A DNA stretch of 64,000 nucleotides from Bacteroidota bacterium (GTDB lineage Bacteria; Bacteroidota; Bacteroidia; Chitinophagales; Chitinophagaceae), in NCBI GenBank assembly GCA_018268015.1, contig JAFDXJ010000003.1:62001-126000 (forward strand), given 5' to 3'. Made by a program: the position numbers and the translations under genes. This document shows positions 51,512 to 61,033 of this stretch, piece by piece. A model generated the notes under the pieces. The model saw nothing but the letters and a program-made list of their open reading frames with translations, was not told where the DNA came from and did not search any database. Every line of letters starts with the position of its first letter. Position 1 is the stretch's first letter.

Positions 51512-54109
51512 TTAATACGTGAAAGTTATTCCTGCTCCAAAAGCCATATCGCTATCATAATGAGTGGATAGGGAAATATATTTTGTAATAATATATCGCA
51601 GACCCAGCATATATTCTTTATCTGTATTGATCATCCAACCAAATCGTAATCGGGGAGTTACAGGTATATCCTCTCTCGATAATTGCAGCCTGAATTTACC
51701 ATGCCCATCAACCCGAAAATCTGCAACGGTTAAAGTAGGTAAAGTGTATTTAATTCCCGCAATAACTGTATGCCTGTTTAATTTATCGCTTGTTTGCCCA
51801 AACCAGTTTTTTTCTTCACTGCCAAACCAGTTTTTGGTGCCGCCTTCCATTTTATAATGATAGTCAAATCCTGCATACGCATACCACCATTGCATCTTTC
51901 CAAAATATCTTCCGAACATGGTTTCACTTTCATAGCCATGCATATCATGATATCCGAGATGCCATACCTCATTCAATTCCCATCTTGTATTTGCCAGCAT
52001 TGCCTCACCATCACTGCCACTGCTTTCTATTCCAATCATGGCCATTAAATGAAACATCCGGTCATCTGAAAATAATTTTCGTTTTGCTTTTTGTGGGTTT
52101 GCAAAAACAGGGTCGGCTGTTGTGTCTTTATTGGTATAGCTAAATACTCTTCCCATTCCACTCATCATGTGATAAAGTATATGGCAATGGAAAAACCAGT
52201 CTCCACTTGCGTTTGCAGCAAATTCTATCGTATCTCTTTCCATAGGCATGATGTCTAATACATTTTTCAACGGAGCATAATCTCCTTGTCCATTCAGCAC
52301 CCTGAAGTCGTGTCCATGCAGGTGCATTGGATGCCGCATCATACTATTGTTGTATAAAATAATTCGCAGGTTTTCTCCCTTTTTGATTAAAATTTTATCC
52401 GTTTCAGAAAGTGTTTTATGATCCATTGTCCACACATATCTGTTCATGTTTCCGGTGAGTGTAAAATTTAATTCTTTAAATGGTGCTGCCGGTAATACAC
52501 TTTTATGTGTGGCGCGAAGCATGTCATAATTCAGCGTGATGATGTCTTCATTTTCCATATTCATTCCGGGCATTCCTGTTTTAGAACTCCTCTTTTTTTC
52601 TTCACCCGTAATTTCAGGATACATAACGGCATTCATATCCATCGTTTGATTGCTCATTTTCATCCCACCCATAGAAGCAGGATCCAGATCGCCATTCATC
52701 TTCATCATATCATTCATCATTTTCATTCCGGCAAAATATTTTAAATGAGGAAGACGTTTGGAAGGCATTTTCATACCACTGCCCAGCCAGAGTGAAGCGG
52801 TATGTGTACGATCTTCAGGCGTTACTAAAAATTCGTAACTCCTATTTTCAGGTATCGTTACCACCACATCATAGGTTTCGGATACGGCAATCATAAGCCT
52901 GTCAACATCTACAGGCACTACATCATTGCCATCATTAGCCACAACAGTTATTTTACCGCCGGCATACGTCAGCCAGAAATAACTTGATGCCCCCGCATTT
53001 GCAATGCGTAAACGGGCTTTTTCACCAGCTTTGAATTGTGGCAGCATCCATTCATTTTTTCCATTGATTAAAAACTTATCGTAGGCAACATCACTTACAT
53101 CCATTGCATTCATTCGTTTCCATTCATTGGTAAATTTTGTTTTTAAATGACCAGTGGCTATCGCTTCGCTAAATGATTGCGTGGCTCCTTTTTTTATGGC
53201 AAACCAATCTGTTTGATTATGCAAGCTACGATCTACTTCTTCGGGCTTCATATCAGTCCATTCACTAAGTACCAGGGGTATGGCAGGTAAATCATCAATA
53301 CCTTTTCTGAAAGTAGGATCATTACTACGTTTCTCTAAAATGAATGCACCATACAAACCAATTTGTTCCTGCAGTCCTGAATGGCTATGATACCAATAGG
53401 TACCATTTTGTATGATTGGAAATTTATACAAGTATGTAGAATGAGGCTTAATCGGCATTTGTGTTAAGTAGGGTACACCATCCTCTTTATTGGGTACAAA
53501 TAAGCCATGCCAGTGAAGGGCTGTTTCAACATCCATTTCATTGTGTACAAGAATCTCTGCCGTATCTCCTTCTTGAAAGGTAAGCGTTGGCATAGGAATT
53601 TGACCGTTTACAGCAATGGCATGTTTTGCCTTGCCCGTAAAGTTGACCATCGTATCCTTGATGTATAAATCGTACCGAACTGTTTTGGAGGGTAAAGGAG
53701 GAATATTATTTTGGGCAAAGCCATTATTGCTTTCAGGATTTTCATTCATGTTAAAATCCTGTTTATTCGGCATCGTATCCGAGCCGGGTTGATGTATGGT
53801 TACTGTTTTTTTATACAGATCCATGCCGCATTTTGGACATTTGCCCGGTTTGCTTTCATGAATTTCCGGATGCATGATGCAGGTGTAATAGGTTTCAATG
53901 CTGTCATTGTTTGTTTTGGTAGATGGAATCGTATCACTATTCGTTCCGGTTACTGTTTTTTTATACAGATCCATACCGCATTTTGGACATTGACCCGGTT
54001 TGCTTTCATGAATTTCCGGATGCATGATGCAGGTGTAATAAGTTTCATTTTGAGCCAGAACAATGTTGCCGATCAGAAGAAAAAAAAGGAGGAATAGCAC
54101 CTTATTCAT
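51512..54109 (-). CDS. Multicopper oxidase with two heavy-metal-binding modules and a CopB-like C-terminal domain
   Basis: 865 residues from ATG 54109 (signal peptide to IVLAQ). Two copies of a YYTCIMHPEIHESKPGxCPKCGMDL module (24-49 and 74-99, the HMBD type), then a CopA-type oxidase with copper motifs HWHG, YWYHSH, HPMHLHGHDF and WFFHCHILYHM, including a Met-rich MNDMMKMNGDL insert. The last 180 residues (LMAMIGIESSGSDGEAML to GAGITFTY) look like an outer-membrane barrel of the CopB type. It probably oxidises Cu(I) and binds copper at the outer membrane. A CopA-CopB fusion; separate genes are usual. Confidence 0.86.
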   Translation of the reverse strand: MNKVLFLLFFLLIGNIVLAQNETYYTCIMHPEIHESKPGQCPKCGMDLYKKTVTGTNSDTIPSTKTNNDSIETYYTCIMHPEIHESKPGKCPKCGMDLYKKTVTIHQPGSDTMPNKQDFNMNENPESNNGFAQNNIPPLPSKTVRYDLYIKDTMVNFTGKAKHAIAVNGQIPMPTLTFQEGDTAEILVHNEMDVETALHWHGLFVPNKEDGVPYLTQMPIKPHSTYLYKFPIIQNGTYWYHSHSGLQEQIGLYGAFILEKRSNDPTFRKGIDDLPAIPLVLSEWTDMKPEEVDRSLHNQTDWFAIKKGATQSFSEAIATGHLKTKFTNEWKRMNAMDVSDVAYDKFLINGKNEWMLPQFKAGEKARLRIANAGASSYFWLTYAGGKITVVANDGNDVVPVDVDRLMIAVSETYDVVVTIPENRSYEFLVTPEDRTHTASLWLGSGMKMPSKRLPHLKYFAGMKMMNDMMKMNGDLDPASMGGMKMSNQTMDMNAVMYPEITGEEKKRSSKTGMPGMNMENEDIITLNYDMLRATHKSVLPAAPFKELNFTLTGNMNRYVWTMDHKTLSETDKILIKKGENLRIILYNNSMMRHPMHLHGHDFRVLNGQGDYAPLKNVLDIMPMERDTIEFAANASGDWFFHCHILYHMMSGMGRVFSYTNKDTTADPVFANPQKAKRKLFSDDRMFHLMAMIGIESSGSDGEAMLANTRWELNEVWHLGYHDMHGYESETMFGRYFGKMQWWYAYAGFDYHYKMEGGTKNWFGSEEKNWFGQTSDKLNRHTVIAGIKYTLPTLTVADFRVDGHGKFRLQLSREDIPVTPRLRFGWMINTDKEYMLGLRYIITKYISLSTHYDSDMAFGAGITFTY
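53798..54047. repeat. Near-identical 100-bp direct repeat inside the copper oxidase gene
   Basis: Copies at 53798-53897 and 53948-54047 differ at only about five positions over 100 bp and are 150 bp apart. They encode the two metal-binding modules. Synonymous sites are nearly unchanged, pointing to a recent duplication or ongoing gene conversion. Confidence 0.85.
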
Positions 54110-54318
54110 TATGGAAAGATAAAAATTTAAAATGCATGTTTTTTTTGAATTATCTACGAGCATATACGAAGAATTCATTTTGCTAGGGTGTTTCTGATTT
54201 GTGAAAACTTAATAAAATACAACAAGTAAGATCGTCTTATCTCTTAAAGAAAAGATCAGAACATTTAATTAAAGGACCTCTCAAAAATAATTGAATTTTT
54301 AATTGTTACTTTTTCTGA

Positions 54319-54846
54319 TTAGGAAATTTCATCATTGGAGAGTCGGATTATTTCGTCGAAATCGTAACCGGCTCTTTCCAACGCACGCTTCGCAGATTCT
54401 ATAGCTATTGGCGCAGGATTGGGAGGATGAGCAGGTACCTCTTCGGTTTTTTCTAAAATGGAAAGCAACTGCGCTGTTTGTCCTTCAGTCAATGCTTCAC
54501 ACACATCATATAATCCATTCGGTTCTTCTTCTGCGAAGTCATGTTTTTCTAATACATAATGAATGACTTTAATTAAATCCAAAGTAGGCGGAGGTACCAT
54601 TAATGCAGTTAATGCACCATGTTCCAGCCGGTATCTGGGAATTATTTTTTGCATCAAATCGGGATTTGCTTTTTTAGCTGCAGGAAAAAGTGTTTTCTCT
54701 TCCATCTTTATATGACGTAATAAACCTTTTCTGAATTGATGGTAAGAATGCATATTGATATTTCCTGGATCAAGGATGGCCTGATTTAAGAATGTTTCAA
54801 TACGATGATGGTCATTCGTAAAAAAATGATATAATGGCTTGTTCAT
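54319..54846 (-). CDS. Hemerythrin-domain protein
   Basis: 175 residues with the di-iron pattern of hemerythrin-like four-helix bundles: NDHHRIETFL (His), RHIKMEEKTLFP (HxxxE), RLEHGAL (His) and KHDFAEEEPNGLYDVCE (His and acidic ligands). Proteins of this kind bind O2, NO or iron in the cytoplasm. No partner domain is attached. 209 nt beyond it lies the copper oxidase gene on the same strand, but nothing visible links them. Confidence 0.82.
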   Translation of the reverse strand: MNKPLYHFFTNDHHRIETFLNQAILDPGNINMHSYHQFRKGLLRHIKMEEKTLFPAAKKANPDLMQKIIPRYRLEHGALTALMVPPPTLDLIKVIHYVLEKHDFAEEEPNGLYDVCEALTEGQTAQLLSILEKTEEVPAHPPNPAPIAIESAKRALERAGYDFDEIIRLSNDEIS

Positions 54847-55258
54847 TCCGGGTATATTTTATAAATCATCAACCGTCCAATTTGAAATTAGACCGAAAAA
54901 AATAAGGTTGAAAGGAGTATGTAAAATTTTTTTCAAAAGTCATTCAACGGATGAAATGAAACTTTGTATTCATTTATTATGAAGATTCTTGCAGTGAAAT
55001 TCAATTCAATTCCAAAACTGAAATGTATAAACTTTTGAAAACAACGCATTCATTTGAAAACAACGCATTCAATGAGTGAGCCCTAAAAATACTTCTCAGG
55101 TTAAATTTTTGTTTAAAAATCTTCGTCAATAAAACGAGCCCGCTTTTACATTATTTTTTTCCCTGGCAAGTAAAAGGATTTAATATGTGTCAAATAAATG
55201 GAAGTATCTCCTTTTTATTTTAAAATAAACCAAACTTATGAGCAATGATTTTAAATGA
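54847..55258. other. 412-nt intergenic stretch
   Basis: Between the thiolase and hemerythrin genes, both on the minus strand. It is A/T-rich, contains a 19-bp tandem repeat (55034-55071) and no frame of convincing length or codon pattern. I see no RNA gene or clear promoter for hemerythrin. Confidence 0.5.
55034..55071. repeat. 19-bp perfect tandem repeat
   Basis: TTTGAAAACAACGCATTCA is present twice in direct tandem (55034-55052 and 55053-55071) with no spacer or mismatch, in the intergenic region upstream of the hemerythrin gene. Confidence 0.85.
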
Positions 55259-56443
55259 TCAAGGCAATTGAACAACCATTGCACTGGCGCCGCCACCGCC
55301 ATTACATATTCCTGCTGCACCGTACTTACCCTGGTTTTGTTTCAGAATATGAATTAAGGTCACTATAATTCTTGCACCACTACAACCCAAAGGATGACCT
55401 ATGGATACGGCACCACCGTGTACATTTACTTTAGAGGCATCCAGGCCCATTTTCTGAATATTAGCCAGGCCTACTACTGAAAAAGCTTCATTCAATTCAA
55501 AGAAATCGATGTCATTCATTTGCAAACCTGCTTTCTTTACCGCTTTGGGAACAGCCATTGAAGGCGTTGTTGTAAACCATTCAGGCGCTTGTTCGGCATC
55601 GGCATAAGAAGTGATAATGGCAATAGGCTTAAGCCCCAGTTGCTGTGCCTTATCACTGCTCATTAAAACTAATGCTGCTGCGCCATCATTCATAGTACTT
55701 GCATTGGCAGCAGTGACCGTTCCATCTTTGACAAAGGCAGGTTTCAGTCCGGCAATTTTATCAAATTTTACATTGAAAGGTTCTTCATCTTTTGAAAATT
55801 GAATGGGATCGCCTTTTCGTTGCGGAATTTGCACAGGGATGACTTCATCATTAAATTTTCCTTCCTCCCAGGCTTTCTGGCTACGCTTGTAACTTTCAAT
55901 GGCGAAGGCATCCTGGTCTTCCCGTGAAAAATGACACTCCTTAGCACAAAGTTCTGCAGCATTTCCCATTGCATAATTATTATAAACATCAGTCAGTCCG
56001 TCTTTGGCAAGTCCGTCAATCATACTTGAATTGCCGTATTTATTTCCCCAGCGCATATTGCTTACATAAAAAGGAACATTGCTCATACTTTCCATACCGC
56101 CCGCTACTACAACATCTGCATCACCCAGCAAAATACTTTGCGCACCCTGAGCTATAGCTTTCATTCCACTTGCACATACTTTATTAATGGTGGTACAGAT
56201 AACGCTATCCGGTAAACCTGCAAACTTTGAAGCTTGCCGGGCAGGAGACTGTCCGAGATTGGCTTGCATCACACAACCCATCAATACTTCATCCACTTGT
56301 TCCGGTTTAATGCCGGCTTTTTCCACGGCAGCCTTAATTGCCGTTGCACCTAATTGTGTTGCAGACATATCTTTCAAACTACCACCAAAACTTCCTAATG
56401 GCGTGCGTACTGCTGAAATAACATAGACTTTCTTTTCACTCAT
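55259..56443 (-). CDS. Acetyl-CoA C-acyltransferase (thiolase)
   Basis: 394 residues. Active-site cysteine in [17 protein letters not shown], catalytic histidine and second cysteine in NGGGGASAM and [12 protein letters not shown], with [11 protein letters not shown]. The family either cleaves 3-ketoacyl-CoA (beta-oxidation) or condenses two acetyl-CoA. The GHPLGCSG and VCASGMK motifs do not separate these activities. No fadB-like partner gene is adjacent. It has its own promoter. Confidence 0.93.
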   Translation of the reverse strand: MSEKKVYVISAVRTPLGSFGGSLKDMSATQLGATAIKAAVEKAGIKPEQVDEVLMGCVMQANLGQSPARQASKFAGLPDSVICTTINKVCASGMKAIAQGAQSILLGDADVVVAGGMESMSNVPFYVSNMRWGNKYGNSSMIDGLAKDGLTDVYNNYAMGNAAELCAKECHFSREDQDAFAIESYKRSQKAWEEGKFNDEVIPVQIPQRKGDPIQFSKDEEPFNVKFDKIAGLKPAFVKDGTVTAANASTMNDGAAALVLMSSDKAQQLGLKPIAIITSYADAEQAPEWFTTTPSMAVPKAVKKAGLQMNDIDFFELNEAFSVVGLANIQKMGLDASKVNVHGGAVSIGHPLGCSGARIIVTLIHILKQNQGKYGAAGICNGGGGASAMVVQLP

Positions 56444-56469
56444 GATCTATTGATTTAACTTTGAGGATG

Positions 56470-56477
56470 CAAAGATA
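56470..56477 (-). promoter_or_regulatory. -7 box for the thiolase gene
   Basis: TATCTTTG on the minus strand matches TAnnTTTG exactly, 26 nt upstream of the ATG at 56443. No proper TTTG lies 19-21 nt further. Confidence 0.55.
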
Positions 56478-56677
56478 ATGAAAGTGTTCTTATGCATTAA
56501 ATGAAAGTAAGATAGAATGTTAAGCTGTATTAGGTAGTTTTAAATGGCGCTTTTTATTTTTGATATGACACAAAAGATCCTTTGTTTATTAGATTATTTC
56601 TTTAAATAACTAAATATCTATTTATTGAGTGAACATCTTTTGCATCAAGGTATCTGAAGTACATAAATAGTAGTTAA

Positions 56678-57172
56678 GTGGAATCCAGACCCAAAATAAA
56701 ATTACAGTTATCGCAGTTTGATAAAAACCTGGAACTATGCAGTAAATTATTCCTTATCTTAATATGGGCATTTTCATTTTATGTATTTTATAAAATGCCT
56801 GATATGATTGCTATACATTTTAATTCTGTTGGCAAAGCAGATCAATATGGTAATAAAATATTCCTTCTCATTTTACCGGCCCTTGCTACAATTATATATT
56901 TTGGCATTACTAAATTGAATCAATATCCCCATATTTTTAATTATCTGACAAAAATTACAGAAGGCAATGCCCGAAAACAATATACAATAGCAACAAGATT
57001 ATTGAGATATTTGAAATTGGTAAGTCTGCTCATTTTTTTCCTCATTATTCTCATGACCTATCTGGCTACAATGGGCATGACAAATGGGTTAGGATTCTGG
57101 TTTTTGCCACTCATGCTTGCACTCGTTTTTATCCCGGTGATCATCAGTATCTTTCAATCTCTAAGAAAATAA
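56678..57172 (+). CDS. DUF1648 membrane protein
   Basis: 164 residues from GTG 56678 (no ATG in frame before the conserved part). Four hydrophobic helices and the MPDMIAIHFNSVGKADQYGNK segment, which is the diagnostic part of DUF1648 (PDxIPxHFNxxGxxD). The family includes membrane parts of SdpI-like immunity proteins, but this protein carries only the first unit, so I give no function. Divergent from the thiolase gene. Confidence 0.78.
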   Translation: MESRPKIKLQLSQFDKNLELCSKLFLILIWAFSFYVFYKMPDMIAIHFNSVGKADQYGNKIFLLILPALATIIYFGITKLNQYPHIFNYLTKITEGNARKQYTIATRLLRYLKLVSLLIFFLIILMTYLATMGMTNGLGFWFLPLMLALVFIPVIISIFQSLRK

Positions 57173-57319
57173 AATACTTTGGGTTAAGAAGATACATTAA
57201 TCCTTTAAAATGAATCATGGGCCATTTCCGGTGAATACAATTAACTAACATCTTTTATTCACTTCAGTTACAAATAATGATAACATCATGTTCCATTCAT
57301 AAAATATGAAGAGATTGAT

Positions 57320-57327
57320 TAAATTTG
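57320..57327 (+). promoter_or_regulatory. -7 box for pruA
   Basis: TAAATTTG matches TAnnTTTG exactly, 64 nt upstream of the ATG at 57392. No good -33 element. Confidence 0.5.
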
Positions 57328-57391
57328 CATCTCACTTTAAAATTCTTCATCATATTTTTAAAATATGATTTCACCTTTTAATTAAAATGAT

Positions 57392-59017
57392 ATGAGTTTA
57401 GGTTATTTTTCTTATCCCTTACCACAGAATGAGCCAGTATTGTCTTATGCTCCCGGTACACCAGAAAGAGCCGCTCTGCAAGATGCAATTCAAAAAATTA
57501 AATCAAAGCAGTTGGATGTACCGATGTATATTGGAAGCCGTGCCGTTAAAACAGGAAAAAAAGTTGCCATACATCCACCACACGAAACCGCTTTTACCGT
57601 GGGGCATTTTCATGCTGGGGATGTAAAACATGTTCACATGGCGATTGAAGCTGCTTTGAAAGCCAGAGAATCCTGGGCTGATATGCCATGGGAAGACCGG
57701 GCACATATTTTCTTAAAAGCAGCCGACCTGATTGCAACAAAGTACCGGTATATGTTGAATGGATGTACGATGCTGGGGCAAAGTAAAAATGCTTACCAGG
57801 CTGAAATTGACAGTGCATGTGAATTAATAGATTTTTTGCGTTTCAATGTTCATTTTCTGGGAGAAATTTATAAACAACAACCCATTTCAGCTCCAGGAAT
57901 GCACAACCGTACTGAATGGCGACCATTAGAAGGTTTCGTGCTGGCCATCACACCATTTAATTTTACTGCCATAGCGGGTAACCTGCCTACAAGTGCAGCC
58001 ATGTGCGGTAATGTAGTGGTGTGGAAACCTGCAAATTCTCAAGTTCTGGCCGCGCAAATGATTATGCGAATTTTGAAAGAAGCAGGTTTGCCTGATGGAG
58101 TTATCAACCTGATATATGTGGATGGGCCTACTTTGGGGAATGCCTGCTTTGCACACCCTGACTTTGCCGGAGTACATTTTACGGGTAGTACTGGAGTGTT
58201 CAATAATATGTGGAAGACTATTGGAGAAAACATTGGAAACTATAAATCTTACCCTCGTATTGTTGGCGAAACGGGTGGTAAAGATTTTGTCATCATTCAT
58301 AAAAGTGCAGATGCGGAAGTGGCTGCAACAGCCCTGGCCCGGGGAGCTTTTGAATTTCAGGGTCAGAAATGTTCTGCAGCATCAAGAGCGTATCTTCCTT
58401 CGAATTTAGCAGATTCAATTAAGAAAAAATTACTGGCCCAAATTGCTTCCATGAAAATGGGCACTGTGGAAGACTTCAGCAATTTTATAAATGCAGTCAT
58501 TGATGAAAAAGCATTTAATAGTATTACCAGATATATTGATGCTGCCAAAAAAGATAAGAAAGCAACTATTCTTGCAGGAGGTAAATATTCTAAAAAAGAA
58601 GGATATTTTATTGAACCGACTGTGATAGAAGTTAAAGATCCAAAATACCGTACAATGTGTGAGGAAATATTCGGGCCGGTTCTTTCGATCTATGTTTATG
58701 ATGAGCATAAGTTTGATGAAACTCTTGCCTTACTTGATGCCACATCTCCTTATGCTTTAACAGGAGCCATTATTGCAAAAGACAGGGAGGCTATTGTAAA
58801 AGCCACTTCCAGGCTGAGAAATTCAGCAGGGAATTTTTATATCAATGATAAGCCTACAGGAGCAGTTGTAGGCCAACAACCATTTGGAGGAGCTCGTAAA
58901 AGTGGTACAAATGATAAAGCAGGCAGTATGATTAACTTATACAGATGGTTAAGTGCCCGAACAGTTAAAGAAACTTTCAATCCACCTACAGATTACACCT
59001 ATCCATTTATGAAGTGA
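57392..59017 (+). CDS. pruA: 1-pyrroline-5-carboxylate (glutamate-semialdehyde) dehydrogenase
   Basis: 541 residues, aldehyde dehydrogenase fold. The cofactor part has FNFTAIAGNLPTSAAMCGN, catalytic Glu is in ETGGKDFVI and catalytic Cys in FEFQGQKCSAASRAYLP. The long N-terminal arm and ETGGKDF are typical of the stand-alone PruA rather than other ALDHs. It oxidises P5C (from proline) to glutamate using NAD. A proline dehydrogenase gene is not next to it. Followed by a strong terminator. Confidence 0.94.
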   Translation: MSLGYFSYPLPQNEPVLSYAPGTPERAALQDAIQKIKSKQLDVPMYIGSRAVKTGKKVAIHPPHETAFTVGHFHAGDVKHVHMAIEAALKARESWADMPWEDRAHIFLKAADLIATKYRYMLNGCTMLGQSKNAYQAEIDSACELIDFLRFNVHFLGEIYKQQPISAPGMHNRTEWRPLEGFVLAITPFNFTAIAGNLPTSAAMCGNVVVWKPANSQVLAAQMIMRILKEAGLPDGVINLIYVDGPTLGNACFAHPDFAGVHFTGSTGVFNNMWKTIGENIGNYKSYPRIVGETGGKDFVIIHKSADAEVAATALARGAFEFQGQKCSAASRAYLPSNLADSIKKKLLAQIASMKMGTVEDFSNFINAVIDEKAFNSITRYIDAAKKDKKATILAGGKYSKKEGYFIEPTVIEVKDPKYRTMCEEIFGPVLSIYVYDEHKFDETLALLDATSPYALTGAIIAKDREAIVKATSRLRNSAGNFYINDKPTGAVVGQQPFGGARKSGTNDKAGSMINLYRWLSARTVKETFNPPTDYTYPFMK

Positions 59018-59116
59018 TAGTAAAAGGATATATCAATGAAATTCATTTTTAGGTGAGAAAATCCCATGATGAAATTTTTATAAGATATTCATACTAACAT
59101 CAAAAGCAAGATGCGC

Positions 59117-59160
59117 TTGAAATAAAAAACCCGGAAATATTTCCGGGTTTTTTATTTCAA
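59117..59160. terminator. Bidirectional terminator between pruA and the Bax-inhibitor-1 gene
   Basis: A perfect 44-bp palindrome centred at 59138/59139; core CCCGGAAATATTTCCGGG flanked by A6 on the left and T6 on the right. It can end transcripts from either side, matching the convergent genes. Confidence 0.93.
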
Positions 59161-59171
59161 AATATTCATGG

Positions 59172-59942
59172 TTACTTCCTTCCGGCAAACCGGCTAAGAA
59201 GTTTTAATATCTCTATATATAACCATACGATAGTAACGAGCAAACCAAAAGCCCCATACCATTCCATAAATTTGGGTGCACCACCTGAAGCGCCACGTTC
59301 TATCATGTCAAAATCTAACAATAAATTCAGGGCTGCAATCGCAACGATGAATATGGAAATACCAATACCTAATAAACTTGAATCATAAGTGAAACCAACA
59401 TTTACATGAAAAAGACCAAGCACCATAGTAATGATATAAAAAAGTAAAATGCCCATTGTGGCAGAAATAATCACGGAGCGCAATTTATCAGTTACCTTAA
59501 TGATCCTGAAATTATAAAGCAGAAACATGGCGATGGATACGCCGAATGTAAGGCCAACAGCCTGCATAATAAGTCCGGGATATTTTTCCGCAAACATGGT
59601 ATTGAAAATGACGGAAATGCCTCCCAGGAAAAAACCTTCAAGGATAGCATATAGAGGTGCTAAATAGGGCGCCCAGTTGGGTTTAAATGAAATAGCGATG
59701 GCAACAATCAGGCCGCCAAAAATACCCACCATCATTAAGGTATTCATGGTATTATCGGCAAATTGAGCATGCAGGTTCCAGGTATAAACCGCTGCGCCAA
59801 TAACCAATAATAATAAAAACCCAAATTTGTTTATAGCGCCACGAACCGTCATCGTTTCTGTACCAATGGCATGGATATTCCCATCAGCTTTGTTCCAAAT
59901 TTTTTCTGATAGTGTGGGATTGGATGATTTAAATATGGACAT
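59172..59942 (-). CDS. Bax inhibitor-1/YccA-family membrane protein
   Basis: 256 residues with about seven membrane helices and a soluble N-terminus with LSEKIWNKADG. The LEGFFLGGISVIFNTMF segment and the C-terminal GAPKFMEWYGAFGLLVTIVWLYIEILKLL (core WYGAFGLLVTIVWLYIEILK) are typical of the YccA/TMBIM-like branch in Bacteroidota. Members form ion-conducting or protease-modulating membrane proteins; the exact role here is unknown. Downstream partner of the deacetylase gene (33 nt). Confidence 0.87.
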   Translation of the reverse strand: MSIFKSSNPTLSEKIWNKADGNIHAIGTETMTVRGAINKFGFLLLLVIGAAVYTWNLHAQFADNTMNTLMMVGIFGGLIVAIAISFKPNWAPYLAPLYAILEGFFLGGISVIFNTMFAEKYPGLIMQAVGLTFGVSIAMFLLYNFRIIKVTDKLRSVIISATMGILLFYIITMVLGLFHVNVGFTYDSSLLGIGISIFIVAIAALNLLLDFDMIERGASGGAPKFMEWYGAFGLLVTIVWLYIEILKLLSRFAGRK

Positions 59943-59975
59943 TTGAAATTGTTTTAATTAAAAATAAAATTACGA

Positions 59976-60866
59976 TTATTTTGACTTTTGTATGTTTTTC
60001 AATCCGGGATAATGGTCTAATGTTTCAAAAACATATCGAGGATCCTTTTTCAAAGTGGATACAAATTTGATTAATGAATCTGTATAATTTGGTTTTGCAA
60101 ACATACGATCATGCGCGAGAATGACCACATTATTTGGGGTATTAACAGCGATGCGGTTATCATATGCATCATTCACTTCTTTGAGTAATTGATCTACACT
60201 TTGAACCGGTACGGAACCACCCTGGTTTTTAAAGCGCCATTCTATATCCCAACCCATCACATTATATCCCAGGGAATCCAGCATATTACATACATTACGA
60301 ACGGATTTCGCACTTTTTACTTCATGATCATTCACCCAGGCGCTATTGCCGGGAAGCCGTATAATTTTTACCGGAATTTTATACATATCCTGCACTTTCA
60401 TAAAATCAGCTATTGCACTGTCCGGATGCGTATAAAATGTGGCATAATGATCGCGAAAGGCATGAGAATAACTGTGATTGGCCAATAAAAATTGGGGATA
60501 ACTGTTCCTTACAGAATCCACAAGAGACATTCTATATGAATCGAAGCCATGCATTCCTACCATAAAGAAAGTAGCTTTCACTCCTAAGTCCTTAAAGACT
60601 TTCATACAAGTACTTGTTCCCGGAGGCTGAGGGCCATCATCCCAGGTTAAATAGATATATCTTTTTGATGGGTCATAATGAAAAGGGGCGCTGATAAAAC
60701 CTCCATTAGCCACGAATATTGAATCTGCTTTTTTCTTGGCCGCTATAGAATCTGCTTTTGGATCTGTTTTTTCATTTCCACTTTTACAGGAAAATAGAAA
60801 TATTGAAAAGGCTAGTAGAACGAATGTAATTGGCTTTGGAAATACATGAAAAGCTTTTAGGTGCAT
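59976..60866 (-). CDS. Polysaccharide deacetylase-like lipoprotein
   Basis: 296 residues from ATG 60866; the upstream TTG at 60887 lies inside the promoter box and is rejected. Lipobox FSIFLFSC near residue 26. The NodB-type domain has TWDDGPQPPG (catalytic and metal Asp) and the NHSYSHAF histidine pair; the remaining MT3 motif RLPGNSAWVN has Leu-Pro where RxPxG is usual. It should deacetylate a cell-surface or wall polysaccharide at the outer face. Divergent from korA; it shares no operon with it. Confidence 0.85.
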   Translation of the reverse strand: MHLKAFHVFPKPITFVLLAFSIFLFSCKSGNEKTDPKADSIAAKKKADSIFVANGGFISAPFHYDPSKRYIYLTWDDGPQPPGTSTCMKVFKDLGVKATFFMVGMHGFDSYRMSLVDSVRNSYPQFLLANHSYSHAFRDHYATFYTHPDSAIADFMKVQDMYKIPVKIIRLPGNSAWVNDHEVKSAKSVRNVCNMLDSLGYNVMGWDIEWRFKNQGGSVPVQSVDQLLKEVNDAYDNRIAVNTPNNVVILAHDRMFAKPNYTDSLIKFVSTLKKDPRYVFETLDHYPGLKNIQKSK

Positions 60867-60884
60867 TGATAATTTTTTAATCTG

Positions 60885-60892
60885 CAAAATTA
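60885..60892 (-). promoter_or_regulatory. -7 box for the deacetylase gene
   Basis: TAATTTTG on the minus strand matches TAnnTTTG exactly. The message would start near 60878, ruling out the TTG at 60887 and supporting ATG 60866. Confidence 0.55.
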
Positions 60893-60991
60893 ATAAAGCT
60901 CTATGAGAAGAAGATGGGATACTGTGTAATTAAATGATTTTTAACGCTTCAAAAAACAAAACCGGTTTTTATTACATCTTTAATTTAAATG

Positions 60992-60999
60992 TAACTTTG
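60992..60999 (+). promoter_or_regulatory. -7 box for korA
   Basis: TAACTTTG matches TAnnTTTG exactly, 34 nt before the ATG at 61034. The position 19-22 nt upstream reads TTAT. Confidence 0.55.
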
Positions 61000-61033
61000 C
61001 GGGCGTCTCTTTTTTATATAATATCCTTTGTAT

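Noticed and set aside
51790..52143. A 117-codon plus-strand frame rich in His and Phe
   Set aside because: It is the shadow of Met/His-rich copper oxidase coding sequence on the other strand.
53798..54047. Possible CRISPR-like direct repeat
   Set aside because: Only two long copies inside a protein gene, encoding paired metal-binding modules; no spacers.
57926..58300. A 124-codon minus-strand frame inside pruA
   Set aside because: No family features; the aldehyde dehydrogenase motifs lie on the plus strand.
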